Shown here: positions 25,506-34,411 of the stretch, one piece after another
Position numbering within the stretch: the stretch's first letter is position 1
Layout: each line of letters starts with the position of its first letter
Assembly (NCBI GenBank): GCA_017395065.1
Contig: JAFPWH010000033.1
Span: forward strand, 1-64,000
From: Clostridia bacterium
GTDB taxonomy: Bacteria; Bacillota; Clostridia; Christensenellales; Aristaeellaceae
DNA length: 64,000 bases
Reading direction: 5' to 3'
Made by a program: the position numbers and the translations under genes
The notes under the pieces: generated by a model
What the model was told of the DNA's origin: nothing
Seen by the model: the letters and a program-made list of their open reading frames with translations, nothing else
Databases searched by the model: none

Positions 25506-26939
25506 CTAAATTTTTTCGGTAAGGGCGTTTACGAGCTCCCAGTTTCCGTCGGCGATGGCTCTTTGAGAGACCGTGTCCCAGATCTCGCGCGGCGCGACGG
25601 GGGAATAGAGCCGCACCGCGTCGAGCGCCTTCTTTCCGCCCTCGGACGCCATCACGAGGATCTCGCCGGCGCCTGAAGCGTCGATCAGCGGGCAGAGGTC
25701 GCAGATTCTGTCCCATTGCTCCTGATTGCAAAGCTCAACCGTGAGGCGCTTGAGCGATTCGGCGTTCATGTAGGGCGCGGCGTTCAGAAGCATGTCGCGC
25801 GCCTCGTCCGCACCGAGCTCCCGGGCAGCCGTCAGCACGATCTCAACGAGCAGTGCGTTGTCCGAAATCTTGCTGAGGTTAAGCCTGATCCAGTTCCAGC
25901 TTCTCTCTTCGAGTGCCTTTTTGCACAGCTTGTCCGTTTCGGTCTCCTGCGTCCCGGCGTCTTCTTCGGCCTTGGTTTCGCCTGCATTATTGCCTTCTTC
26001 GGCTTTCTCGGTGCTGCATTTATTCGGGTCGAGGGAGTTAAGGGCGTCGGCGATTTTCCCGAAGAAGCCTTCCATGCCCTTGCGCGTCTTGTCGGCGAGG
26101 GTCTGCAGGTTCTCAAGGGTAATGGCCTGCTTAACGCCGGTCACGACGTCGAACAGCATGTCGACCATGCCCTTTTTCAGGAACGGCGCAAGGCGCTTGA
26201 GCGTCGTAAGGTCGAGCTCGTCCGCATTTTTGACGATCAGCTTGAACAGCACTTCCTGCCTGAGATACGGGGCGAAGGCGAGGATCGTGTTTATGTCCAG
26301 CGCGTCCTTGTCCGCTTTCGATAAAAGCGTGTCCAGCGCTTCCTTTGTCAAATACGGCGCAAGCGACAAAACCTGCTTGGGCGTGATCCCATCGCCATAA
26401 CCCAGGACGATTGCACTCACCTTCTCGCGGCTCATAAACGGGGCAAGCTGCAAAAGCGCTTCGATGCTCATGCGCCGGGAAGTGTCCGGCGTTTCGGCTT
26501 CCCTATCGGCTTCCTGAGTCCCTTCGTTTTCCTGTTCCGGCGGCGTTCCGTCGTCGCTCTCTGTCTCTACGGCTTCGGTCGCGGTTTGTACGACGTTGTT
26601 GACCTTTTTGATGAAAATGCTTCCCAAATCCTTGGCGGCTTGCACGGTGTAATCGGCCGCTTCTTTGATGCCGCTCAAAACTTCGTCCATGTTGAAGAAG
26701 TCCTGGTCCTGCTCCGGTTTCTCTTCTTTCGGAACGCTCAGAAGCTGTTCCATCGTGACGCCGAAGAGGCGGCTTATGTTCATGAGCGTCTCAAGGTCGG
26801 GGAGAGCCGCGCCCGTTTCCCACTTCGAGACCGCCTGATGGGAGACGCCCAGGGCTGACGCCAATTGCTGCTGCGTCATGCCGCTCCTGGATCTTAGGCT
26901 CGAGATATTGATGCCTACGTTCGTGCTTGAAATCGACAT
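25506..26939 (-). CDS. XRE-type HTH regulator fused to an alpha-helical repeat array
   Basis: The N-terminal HTH (about residues 12-68, SGMTQQQLASALGVSHQAVSKWETG) is a classical Cro/CI DNA-binding domain. An acidic linker (about 120-155) leads to four tandem units of about 28 residues at 157-268, each with an LAPF/LAPY core: LLQLAPFMSRE, LSLAPYLTKE, LAFAPYLRQE, LKRLAPFLKK. More helices of similar style follow to residue 477. The start at 26939 is chosen as it opens right before the HTH and has GGAAGG; a second ATG at 27047 with GGAGG would add 36 unremarkable residues. The target and ligand are unknown. Confidence 0.82.
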   Translation of the reverse strand: MSISSTNVGINISSLRSRSGMTQQQLASALGVSHQAVSKWETGAALPDLETLMNISRLFGVTMEQLLSVPKEEKPEQDQDFFNMDEVLSGIKEAADYTVQAAKDLGSIFIKKVNNVVQTATEAVETESDDGTPPEQENEGTQEADREAETPDTSRRMSIEALLQLAPFMSREKVSAIVLGYGDGITPKQVLSLAPYLTKEALDTLLSKADKDALDINTILAFAPYLRQEVLFKLIVKNADELDLTTLKRLAPFLKKGMVDMLFDVVTGVKQAITLENLQTLADKTRKGMEGFFGKIADALNSLDPNKCSTEKAEEGNNAGETKAEEDAGTQETETDKLCKKALEERSWNWIRLNLSKISDNALLVEIVLTAARELGADEARDMLLNAAPYMNAESLKRLTVELCNQEQWDRICDLCPLIDASGAGEILVMASEGGKKALDAVRLYSPVAPREIWDTVSQRAIADGNWELVNALTEKI

Positions 26940-27086
26940 ATTTCTTTCCTTCCTTTCCGGCGCGATCAAAGTGCCTGAGAACGATGTTGTGATACGTTTC
27001 CTGATCGTCGGGTATCCCTGAAACTGCGGACAGGATGCGCTCGGCATCCAAGCCTCCGATTATTGATACTCCTCCCAACGTTTTGC

Positions 27087-27115
27087 ATTGTATCACAATC
27101 AACTGATAGTTGCAA
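27087..27115 (-). promoter_or_regulatory. Promoter of the XRE-repeat regulator
   Basis: TTGCAA (27110-27115) and TACAAT (27087-27092) with a 17-base spacer, reading left. It would leave a leader of about 140 bases before the preferred start codon at 26939. Confidence 0.65.
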
Positions 27116-27159
27116 GCAACCGTAAATAGAATTCACAGGAGTTTCAAAAGTGTAAAATA

Positions 27160-27186
27160 TTAGCACTCGTGCATATTGAGTGCTAA
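27160..27186 (+). promoter_or_regulatory. CIRCE operator (HrcA binding site) upstream of htpG
   Basis: TTAGCACTC (27160-27168), nine bases, GAGTGCTAA (27178-27186): a perfect match to the CIRCE consensus. It ends 6 bases before the -35 box of the htpG promoter. HrcA bound here would repress the operon in unstressed cells. hrcA is not in the window. Confidence 0.95.
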
Positions 27187-27192
27187 AACCGC

Positions 27193-27221
27193 TTGACTTT
27201 GGACGGCGTTCGTCGTACAAT
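27193..27221 (+). promoter_or_regulatory. Promoter of the htpG operon
   Basis: TTGACT (27193-27198) and TACAAT (27216-27221), 17-base spacer, immediately after the CIRCE element and 26 bases before the htpG ATG. Confidence 0.88.
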
Positions 27222-27247
27222 AAAGTGAACCTAAGGAGGGGATAGAT

Positions 27248-29134
27248 ATGTCAGAAAACAGAGGAACCGTTTCGATCAATGCACAGAATATCATGCCCGT
27301 AATCAAAAAGTGGCTGTATTCCGACAAGGATATATTTTTGAGGGAGCTCGTTTCCAACGCCTGCGACGCCATAAGCAAATACAAACTCATGGTTTCAAGC
27401 GGCGAAGCGGAAGCGAGAGAAAACTACCGCGTAGATGTCACGGTGAACGAAGCGGAAGGCACCCTGACCGTCAGCGACAACGGCATCGGCATGACCGCAG
27501 ACGAGATCAAAAAGTACATCTGCGAAGTGGCTTTCTCCGGCGCTGAGGAGTTTCTTAAGCAGTACAAGCCCGAAAGCGGAGAAAGCAGCGGGATCATCGG
27601 CCACTTCGGCCTTGGCTTTTACAGCGCGTTCATGGTGAGCAAAAAAGTCGTCATCGACTCTCTTTCCTGCAAAAGCGGCGCTCAGGCGGCCCATTGGGAA
27701 AGCGAAGACGGCATGGAATATGTGCTGACTGAATCTGCACGCACCGAGCCCGGCACCAGCGTAATCCTTTATCTCAATGACGAGGACAAGGAATTTCTCG
27801 AAAAATGGACGGTCAGAAGCACGCTCGAAAAATACTGCGCTTTCATGCCCATTGAAATTTATCTGAACGAAATCAAACCGCCAAAACCGGAGACGGAGGA
27901 GGACGGCAAAAAGGACGAAGCAAAGCCCGAGGAAAAGCCCGCAGAGCCCGAGCTCATAAACGACACCGTGCCGCTGTGGACCAAAAAGCCACAGGAATGC
28001 ACGGACGAGGACTACAAAAAGTTCTATACGAAGGTCTTTCACGACTATGACGAGCCGCTGTTCTGGATCCACCTGAACGCCGAGTTCCCGTTCAATCTGA
28101 AGGGCATACTGTATTTCCCGAAGCTCAAAAACGAGTTCACGGCAAACGAAGGCGTGATCAAGCTGTTCAACAATCAGGTCTTCGTGGCAGATAACATCAA
28201 GGAGGTCATCCCGGAATTCCTGATGCTGCTCAAGGGCTGCATCGACTGCCCGGAGCTTCCGCTGAACGTGTCCCGTTCCTTCCTGCAAAACGACGGGTAC
28301 GTTCGCAAGATGAACGACTATATTACCCGCAAGGTCGCAGACCGCCTCGTAAGCGAATTCACTACCCACAGGAAGGAATACGAGGGGTATTGGAAGGACA
28401 TTCATCCCTTCGTGAAGTACGGCTGCATCAAGGACGAGAAGTTCTACGAGCGCGTAAAGAGCGCGATCATCTACCGGACCACGGCAGGCGAGTTCCTGAC
28501 CAAGGACGAATACAAGAACAGGAACATCGACGAAGGCAAAGACTTCGTGATGTACTATACCTCCGACGAAAAGCGTCAGGCGCAGATGATCGAGATGTTC
28601 ACTGCCCAGAACCGCGACGTCGTCGTAATGGACACGCTGATCGACAACAACTTCATGAGCTTCATGGAGTATACGGCGAGGGACGACAAAATCCAGTTCC
28701 GCAGGGTCGACGCAAGCACCGACGCGCTCACCGAGGATGCGAAGGCTGACGAAGAGAGCGAAAAGCAGCTTAAGGAAATCTTCCAAACTGCCCTTAACGA
28801 CAAGGAGCTCGAAGTAAAGCTCGTAAGCCTTAAAAGCGACGAACTGCCCGCGATGATCAGCGTGGACGAGCAAAGCCGCCGATTCAGCGAGATGAGCCGT
28901 CAGTGGGGCGGCGGCATGGAGATACCCGAAAAGAGAACGCTCACGCTGAACGTAAAGCATCCTCTGGTCGATTATCTTAAGTCCACAGACGACGAAGAGA
29001 TGAAAAAGCTGGTTTGCGAACAGATCCTCGACCTTGCAGAGATGGCGCGGCAGCCCCTCGTAGCGGAGCGCATGCTGGCCTTCTTAAAGCGCAGCACGCA
29101 GATCCTCTCAAAGGCTGTCGAGGCCGGGAAATGA
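27248..29134 (+). CDS. htpG: Molecular chaperone HtpG (Hsp90)
   Basis: ATP-dependent cytosolic chaperone, 628 residues. The GHKL ATPase domain is intact: ELVSNACDAISK (Glu/Asn motif), VSDNGIGMT (Asp for adenine), and GHFGLGFYSAFMV (ATP lid). Middle and C-terminal dimerisation domains follow, with SRSFLQNDGYVRKM in the middle. A charged KPEEKPAEPE segment (about residues 215-240) marks the flexible linker. AAGGAGGGG at 27232-27240 is a strong ribosome binding site. The CIRCE element upstream indicates HrcA control. The ApbE gene overlaps its stop codon. Confidence 0.97.
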   Translation: MSENRGTVSINAQNIMPVIKKWLYSDKDIFLRELVSNACDAISKYKLMVSSGEAEARENYRVDVTVNEAEGTLTVSDNGIGMTADEIKKYICEVAFSGAEEFLKQYKPESGESSGIIGHFGLGFYSAFMVSKKVVIDSLSCKSGAQAAHWESEDGMEYVLTESARTEPGTSVILYLNDEDKEFLEKWTVRSTLEKYCAFMPIEIYLNEIKPPKPETEEDGKKDEAKPEEKPAEPELINDTVPLWTKKPQECTDEDYKKFYTKVFHDYDEPLFWIHLNAEFPFNLKGILYFPKLKNEFTANEGVIKLFNNQVFVADNIKEVIPEFLMLLKGCIDCPELPLNVSRSFLQNDGYVRKMNDYITRKVADRLVSEFTTHRKEYEGYWKDIHPFVKYGCIKDEKFYERVKSAIIYRTTAGEFLTKDEYKNRNIDEGKDFVMYYTSDEKRQAQMIEMFTAQNRDVVVMDTLIDNNFMSFMEYTARDDKIQFRRVDASTDALTEDAKADEESEKQLKEIFQTALNDKELEVKLVSLKSDELPAMISVDEQSRRFSEMSRQWGGGMEIPEKRTLTLNVKHPLVDYLKSTDDEEMKKLVCEQILDLAEMARQPLVAERMLAFLKRSTQILSKAVEAGK

Positions 29135-30207
29135 ACGAAAAGCGGTTCATAAACAGAACAACGATTATCAGACTTGCGGCAGCTTTCGCTGCTGTCGCAG
29201 GTCTGATTGCTTTTGGTTTCCTTTATAAGGACAAATGGAACCCGAACGGGGATGCAGACCCGCAAAAGAGCGAGGGTACGCTCTTTGCGATGGATACTTA
29301 CATGAGTTTTGCAGCCTACGGTGAAAACGCCGACGAAGCCATCGAAGAGGCAAAACAGCTCATAGAAGAATGCGAACGCAAATGGTCCGTCACCGATGCA
29401 CAAAGCGAAATCGGCAAATTGAACGAGGAAGGATTTCTTGAGCCTTCGGAAGAAACGCTCGAACTGATCAAGCTTGCGCTTTCCTACAGCAAGTACACGA
29501 ACGGCTGCTTCGATCCAGCGATCTATCCGCTGGTTCGGACCTGGGGATTTACCACCGGCGAAAACCGTGTGCCGCCGCAAAGCGAGATTGACGCGCTGCT
29601 TCCTTATGCAGACGCGCGGAACGTCATTTTAGACAGGGACACGGTCCGCCTGCAGGAAGGTATGAGCCTGGATCTCGGCGGCATCGCAAAGGGCAGAGCC
29701 GGCGACGAAGTGCTTGCGCTTTTCAAAGGCAAGGGCATCAAAAGCGCGCTGATCAGCCTTGGCGGAAACGTGCAGACGCTCGGGCACAAGCCGGATGGGA
29801 ACGATTGGAAGATCGGGATCCATTCGCCCTACGGGAACGAGATAATCGCGGTCGTCGGCGTGAGCGATCGATGCGTCATCACCTCCGGCGCGTACGAACG
29901 GTATTTCACGGCGGAGGACGGTACGGTGTACGGCCATATAATTTCGCCCTTTGACGGATACCCGGTTTCCAACGACCTTGCCTCGGTAACGGTGATCGCG
30001 GGCAGCGGGGCCTTGGGCGACGCGCTGTCGACGGCGCTGTTCGTCATGGGCGCGGAAAGGGCGATCGAATTCTGGAAAGCGAACGAAGGTTTTGAAATCA
30101 TATTGCTTTCGAAGGACGGGACACTGTACGTGAGCGAAGGCATCATCCCGTCTTTTGAAGCAAGGACGAGCAGTGCGGTAAAAAGCGTATGCGAAATAAA
30201 ACGGTAA
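29131..30207 (+). CDS. apbE: FAD:protein FMN transferase (ApbE family)
   Basis: Covalently attaches FMN from FAD to threonine residues of target flavoproteins such as RnfG/NqrC-like or FMN-binding domain proteins. The start at 29131 overlaps the htpG stop (ATGA). An N-terminal transmembrane or signal-anchor segment (about residues 12-30) places it outside the membrane. Motifs: GTLFAMDTYMSF, SLDLGGIAKGRAGDEV, and LISLGGNVQTLG, then SGAYERYF and HIISPFDGYPV with the conserved His and Asp-Gly. It has 358 residues. Its partners are the NusG II and Gx transporter genes downstream. Confidence 0.92.
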   Translation: MNEKRFINRTTIIRLAAAFAAVAGLIAFGFLYKDKWNPNGDADPQKSEGTLFAMDTYMSFAAYGENADEAIEEAKQLIEECERKWSVTDAQSEIGKLNEEGFLEPSEETLELIKLALSYSKYTNGCFDPAIYPLVRTWGFTTGENRVPPQSEIDALLPYADARNVILDRDTVRLQEGMSLDLGGIAKGRAGDEVLALFKGKGIKSALISLGGNVQTLGHKPDGNDWKIGIHSPYGNEIIAVVGVSDRCVITSGAYERYFTAEDGTVYGHIISPFDGYPVSNDLASVTVIAGSGALGDALSTALFVMGAERAIEFWKANEGFEIILLSKDGTLYVSEGIIPSFEARTSSAVKSVCEIKR

Positions 30208-30569
30208 AGATTCTGTCCGGCGTATGCGCGCTGCTGTTCGCGGTCGCGCTGGGCTTCGTATTGATCCAGTACTTCTCCGTGAGCGGCGAAGAGATCGAGA
30301 TCCTTTCGGACGGCAAGGTGATCTATACGGGCAAGGGCGTCTCAGCGGAGCCCGTGTATATCGACGCCGTGAGCGCGCACGGTGTAAACCGCATACGCAT
30401 AGATGCAAACGGCGTACTGGTGGAAAGCGCGGACTGCAAAAACCTCGAATGCGTGCATATGGGATACTTGAAAAGCGCGTACATGCCCATCGTGTGCCTG
30501 CCGAACAATCTCGTGATCAGATACACCGGGAGCGGGGAAGCCTCCGCTCCGGACGCTATAAGCAGATGA
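30189..30569 (+). CDS. NusG domain II-like membrane-anchored protein
   Basis: A 126-residue protein with one N-terminal membrane segment (about residues 8-28) and a small beta-rich outer domain. The end, CKNLECVHMGYLKSAYMPIVCLPNNLVIRYTG, with three cysteines and the CLPN motif, is typical of proteins annotated as NusG domain II. Despite the name there is no link to transcription; the genes usually sit beside ApbE and Gx-transporter genes, as here. It overlaps apbE by 19 bases and the next gene by 4. Confidence 0.82.
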   Translation: MRNKTVKILSGVCALLFAVALGFVLIQYFSVSGEEIEILSDGKVIYTGKGVSAEPVYIDAVSAHGVNRIRIDANGVLVESADCKNLECVHMGYLKSAYMPIVCLPNNLVIRYTGSGEASAPDAISR

Positions 30570-31069
30570 AAACGAACAGGATAACGAAGACGGCGCTTTT
30601 GACCGGCATCGCGCTGATCATCCACGTGCTGGAAGCACAGCTTCCGCCCATCGTTCCGGTCCCCGGCGTAAAGCTGGGGCTTGCCAACGTCGTGACGCTG
30701 CTTTCGCTGTATATGCTCTCACCGCGCGAAACCGTGCTCGTGGTTGCATGCCGTCTTTTGCTCGGAAGCTTTTTTTCGGGCGGATGGTCCCAGCTCATGT
30801 ACGCCGCGGCGGGGAGCTTTCTGAGCCTTTGCGTCATGATACCCCTTTGCAGGATAACGCCGCCGAAGTATATGTTCCTGCCGAGCGTCCTTTCGGCGGC
30901 CGCGCACAATCTGGGGCAGCTTACGGTAGCCGTCCTCGTCACCTGCACGCCCGCGCTGTTTATGTATCTTCCCATACTGACAGTAAGCGGCTGCGCCGCC
31001 GGCTTGTTTACCGGGCTGTGCGCAGCCGCCGTATACGACAGATTTCCAAAAACCGGAAAGTCTGCCTGA
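30566..31069 (+). CDS. Gx transporter family membrane protein (HepS component I-like)
   Basis: A 167-residue hydrophobic protein with five or six membrane segments. The N-terminal ALLTGIALIIHVLEAQLPPI and PGVKLGLANVVTL, and RLLLGSFFSGG, match the family annotated as Gx transporter or heptaprenyl diphosphate synthase component I. The fold resembles the substrate-binding S components of ECF transporters. Its position after apbE and the NusG II gene (start overlaps the previous stop) suggests a role in supplying a flavin, quinone precursor or isoprenoid. The true substrate is unknown. Confidence 0.82.
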   Translation: MKTNRITKTALLTGIALIIHVLEAQLPPIVPVPGVKLGLANVVTLLSLYMLSPRETVLVVACRLLLGSFFSGGWSQLMYAAAGSFLSLCVMIPLCRITPPKYMFLPSVLSAAAHNLGQLTVAVLVTCTPALFMYLPILTVSGCAAGLFTGLCAAAVYDRFPKTGKSA

Positions 31070-31075
31070 AGAGGA

Positions 31076-32056
31076 CTATTTGTTCAAGCGATCCATTTTC
31101 ATCATTTTCTCGAGGACTTTCACGTCGTTCGTGATGTCTATCGCGTCGGATTTGAAAAGCTTGTCCAACTGCGTATCGAAGCCCTCCACGACCTTGTCCA
31201 TGATTCCTTCGATGTTGCGCTTGGCAGAGGCGATGTTTTCGCTGTTGATCTCGCCCTGCTTTTCGAGCAGCGAGTATTTGTACAGAAGGTTCATGGTCGT
31301 AGGAAGATAATACTCCATAAAGGTCTGTATTTCGTTCGCCCTTTCGGGTTTTTGCTCGACCAGGTGGAAGATGTTCGCGGTCGTATTTTCGATGTGGTAT
31401 ATTTTTTCGCTCATCGCCTTGTCGGCGATCTGTTCGTTGATATAGCGGATCTGATACAGGATCTTCTCATATTTTGTCTTTTCGGGGATGGGGGAGGCTT
31501 CCGGTTCGGGGGCAGGCTGGGGCCTGGCCCGTCCGGGCGCTTCCCTGCGGCTGTAGGCGTCACTTGTCTTTCTCGCCTGAGAATTTATGATCACTTCGCG
31601 CCTTGCGCGGTCGATGTAGGTGCTCATTGGCAGTTTACCCTGCCTTTTGAGCGATTCGATGGCGCGGATGACCTGCTTTTCCTTGAGCTTCAGTGCCGAG
31701 CACAATTCGTCGAGAGAGCAGCTGTCCCTGTTGATCAGGCAGGCGAGCACGTCCCTTTGGCGGTCGTTTTCTTTTCTGACAAGCAGAAATGTGCCGCAGG
31801 CGAGCAGCGCAACGACAGTCATCGGCCAGATCACGCTGGTCAGGATCTCTGCCATCGTGCCCGTAGCGATCAAAAGCATCAGCATGAACAGGGCGAACTT
31901 CTTCATGCCCATAAAGCCGTACTTTCGCTGTATACGGTTATAGAGCATGATCGCGCCGATAAAGCGAATGCCCGGTATGAACAGCATGATGAGGTTTATG
32001 ATCAACTCCGCATCCACGTTGATGCCGTAGCGCCTGAGATAATCCTTGATGCGCAT
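31076..32056 (-). CDS. XpaC-like membrane protein (5-bromo-4-chloroindolyl phosphate hydrolysis family)
   Basis: A 326-residue protein with two or three membrane helices in the first 100 residues, a small winged-helix-like segment (DSCSLDELCSALKLKEKQVIRAIESLKRQGKL, about 110-142), a Pro/Glu linker, and a helical C-terminal domain with FMEYYLPTTMNLLYKYSLLEKQG, the signature of the XpaC family. In other Firmicutes this family occurs next to TelA-like tellurite resistance proteins; none is present here. It converges with the Gx transporter gene, 6 bases away. The function is not established. Confidence 0.78.
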   Translation of the reverse strand: MRIKDYLRRYGINVDAELIINLIMLFIPGIRFIGAIMLYNRIQRKYGFMGMKKFALFMLMLLIATGTMAEILTSVIWPMTVVALLACGTFLLVRKENDRQRDVLACLINRDSCSLDELCSALKLKEKQVIRAIESLKRQGKLPMSTYIDRARREVIINSQARKTSDAYSRREAPGRARPQPAPEPEASPIPEKTKYEKILYQIRYINEQIADKAMSEKIYHIENTTANIFHLVEQKPERANEIQTFMEYYLPTTMNLLYKYSLLEKQGEINSENIASAKRNIEGIMDKVVEGFDTQLDKLFKSDAIDITNDVKVLEKMMKMDRLNK

Positions 32057-32085
32057 TTCATTACTCCTGAAACTTTAGTCAAGAT

Positions 32086-32094
32086 ATTATAGCA
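32086..32094 (-). promoter_or_regulatory. Extended -10 promoter of the XpaC-like gene
   Basis: TGCTATAAT on the minus strand (TATAAT at 32086-32091 with the TG extension) lies 30 bases ahead of the start codon. No good -35 box is seen at 16-18 bases, which fits an extended -10 promoter. Confidence 0.55.
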
Positions 32095-32124
32095 CGAATT
32101 CAAAGCAGTATTGTGAACGCGGAG

Positions 32125-34329
32125 TTAAATTTCATTCTCGGCGAGCAGCCGCGTAAGCTCTCCTGTGTAAACCAGCTTCAGGCGGTGCAGCGCGCGCGTG
32201 AGCGCAACATACAAAAGCCTCGCGTCGTCCTGCCTGTCTTCGTAGAGCGAAGACGCCGCATCCGCTATGATCACCTCGTCGAACTCGAGGCCTTTCGCGT
32301 CCGAGGCCGAACAGACGAACAGAGAGCCGTCAAACTTATCGCTGCTTGCGTTTAAGAGGCGGATGCCTTCGATGTCGTTAAGCTCTTCGAAGAGCGCTTG
32401 AGCGCGCTTTGAATCCTTTTCGATGACCGCGACGGTCGCATGCGACCTGTCTTTTGCCTGAGAAAGCAGTGACCTTATGACGGAAATACGCTCCTTCTCG
32501 CTATCGGCGCGCAGGTATTCACAGGCTTCGCCGTCACGGATGACGCGTATCTTGTCGCCGTCCTGAAAAGCGCGCGCCGCCTTGAAAGCTTCGGCCATGA
32601 TCTGCCTGGTCGATCGGTACGAGGTGGTCAGCCTTGTCAGTTTGCAGCCCTCGTTCAGGATATTGTCAATAAGCTCCGACCAGTCCGAAATGCCCTTCAC
32701 CGCGCCGATCCCCTGCATCAGATCGCCCACGAGCGTGAAGCTTGCTTCGGGGATGCACTTTTTGAACGTGAGGATCTGCATGGGGCTAAGATCCTGGGCT
32801 TCGTCGATCACGATGTGGCGGAACACCTGTTTGGGTCTGTCTTCACAGCGCAGCGCCGCGATGACCAAAGGCGGGATATCCTCCGGATCGATCCTGTTGG
32901 TCTTTATGCTGCCGAGGCTGTACTGTGCCGCGTGCTGCAAGGCGGGGTCCTCGTTCTGCGCGCTTAGCTTTTTCAGAAAGGCAAGGTACACCTCCATCGG
33001 TTTCAGGGAGGGGAGAGACTTTACGACGCCGCCGGCATAGCTTTCCGCCTGCGCGAGCGTTTCCTTGATGCGCGCGTCCCTGTTTTCATAGAGCTTTGTA
33101 AGCTTTGCGTTCAGCTCCTCGCTCCCGGCGTAGCTCTGCCTGAGCTTCTCCGCGCGCTTCTCGCTTTCGCGCTTGAACCATTTGACGATATCGTTTGCGG
33201 CGGCCATGGTCCGCTTTTTTAATTGAATACGGAATTGAGCTACGCGCCTTTGAAACGAGAAGGGCGCTTCGTCTGTGAGCAGGAAGCGTGCCGCGTCCTC
33301 TTTTTTCCACAAAAGGGCAGGCCCGAAATACAGATCCTTCTGCGGCGCGAGAGACCGTTCGTACTCCCCGAGATATGCGTCGAACGCCTCGTAAAACGCT
33401 CGGGAACCCTTGATCCGAGAAATCGTATTCAGTTCTTCGGCGGCCTGCCTGCCTTTTTTCATCAGCCTGTCCAGCTGCTCCCGGCGGTCGTTGATCCTGA
33501 GCTTCAGATCCAAATAGTCAAGAAAGAACTTTTCAAAGGTAGACTGCACCGCGTTTTCTACGCCGAGATCGGGAAGTACCGCGGATATATAATCCAGAAA
33601 CAGGGGATTCGGCGCGATGATCAGCATCCTTTCCGGGCGAAGCCGGTCGGAATATGCGTACAGGAGGTAGGCGATCCTGTGCAGCGCGATCGTTGTCTTT
33701 CCGGAACCTGCCGCGCCCTGAACGATGAGATCGTCCTTGAGCGGCTGCCTGATCACGAGGTTCTGCTCGGATTGGATCGTGCTTACGATGTCCTTGAGCC
33801 TTTCGCCGCTCATCTGATTCAGGGCTCTTAAGAGAAAAGCGTCCTGCGAAGCGATGTTCTCGTCGAATATATGGAGAAGGTTTCCGTCCGCGATGTCGAA
33901 CTGCCTTTTCAGCATTAGCTCGCCTTCGATTTCTCCGTCCGGCGCCTGATAGCTCACGTGCCCGAGCTGACCCGAATAGTAGAGGTTCGCGATGGGCGCC
34001 CTCCAGTCGACGACGACGCTTTCGAGCGAAGACGGATCGATTACGCCGTATTTTCCTATGTAATAGCTGCTTGCGCCCTGACCGCCCTCTGCAAAATCGA
34101 GCCGTGTAAAGTAGGGCTTCGGCCTCGAAAGACGCAGGCGCTTGAGAAAGCCAAGCGACATGTCGTAGAGCGCTTCACGCGCATCCAGGCTGTCCGGATC
34201 GGCCTTGCGGGCATAGGACAGTTCGTCAAAGGCTTTTCCCGCTTCTTCCTCGGCCTGCGTCTGCATCTGTTCGATTTTGTCGGTTACCGACTTTAGATGA
34301 ACTCGCTCCACAGCGAAAGCATCGGTCAT
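32125..34329 (-). CDS. UvrD/Rep-like helicase of the HelD type
   Basis: A 734-residue superfamily 1 ATPase. Its N-terminal coiled region (about 1-75) and the VVDWRAPIANLYY segment resemble HelD, which recycles stalled RNA polymerase. Walker A is GAAGSGKT at 205-212 and the DEAQDLSPMQ box is present; GLEFDEVII and the final LLYVALTRALHRL match UvrD motifs V and VI. HelD proteins lack true helicase function and act on RNA polymerase; other proteins with the same build have been called helicase IV. I favour HelD by N-terminal features. Confidence 0.87.
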   Translation of the reverse strand: MTDAFAVERVHLKSVTDKIEQMQTQAEEEAGKAFDELSYARKADPDSLDAREALYDMSLGFLKRLRLSRPKPYFTRLDFAEGGQGASSYYIGKYGVIDPSSLESVVVDWRAPIANLYYSGQLGHVSYQAPDGEIEGELMLKRQFDIADGNLLHIFDENIASQDAFLLRALNQMSGERLKDIVSTIQSEQNLVIRQPLKDDLIVQGAAGSGKTTIALHRIAYLLYAYSDRLRPERMLIIAPNPLFLDYISAVLPDLGVENAVQSTFEKFFLDYLDLKLRINDRREQLDRLMKKGRQAAEELNTISRIKGSRAFYEAFDAYLGEYERSLAPQKDLYFGPALLWKKEDAARFLLTDEAPFSFQRRVAQFRIQLKKRTMAAANDIVKWFKRESEKRAEKLRQSYAGSEELNAKLTKLYENRDARIKETLAQAESYAGGVVKSLPSLKPMEVYLAFLKKLSAQNEDPALQHAAQYSLGSIKTNRIDPEDIPPLVIAALRCEDRPKQVFRHIVIDEAQDLSPMQILTFKKCIPEASFTLVGDLMQGIGAVKGISDWSELIDNILNEGCKLTRLTTSYRSTRQIMAEAFKAARAFQDGDKIRVIRDGEACEYLRADSEKERISVIRSLLSQAKDRSHATVAVIEKDSKRAQALFEELNDIEGIRLLNASSDKFDGSLFVCSASDAKGLEFDEVIIADAASSLYEDRQDDARLLYVALTRALHRLKLVYTGELTRLLAENEI

Positions 34330-34344
34330 AATACACCTCGTAAA

Positions 34345-34381
34345 GTCTCAAATGCTGCCCTGCGAAAGACTGCAGGGCAGC
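34345..34381 (-). terminator. Terminator after the zinc-ribbon/PGBD gene
   Basis: Perfect 10-bp stem GCTGCCCTGC (34354-34363) and GCAGGGCAGC (34372-34381) with an 8-base loop, lying 30 bases downstream of the stop at 34412 and just before helD on the minus strand. The following bases ATTTGAGACTTT are only moderately T-rich. Confidence 0.6.
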
Positions 34382-34411
34382 AAAGGGATCGTTATTCGGT
34401 TCCGAATCGGT

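Noticed and set aside
27395..28960. 521-codon open frame antisense to htpG
   Set aside because: htpG is certain on the plus strand; the antisense frame is a codon-bias artefact.
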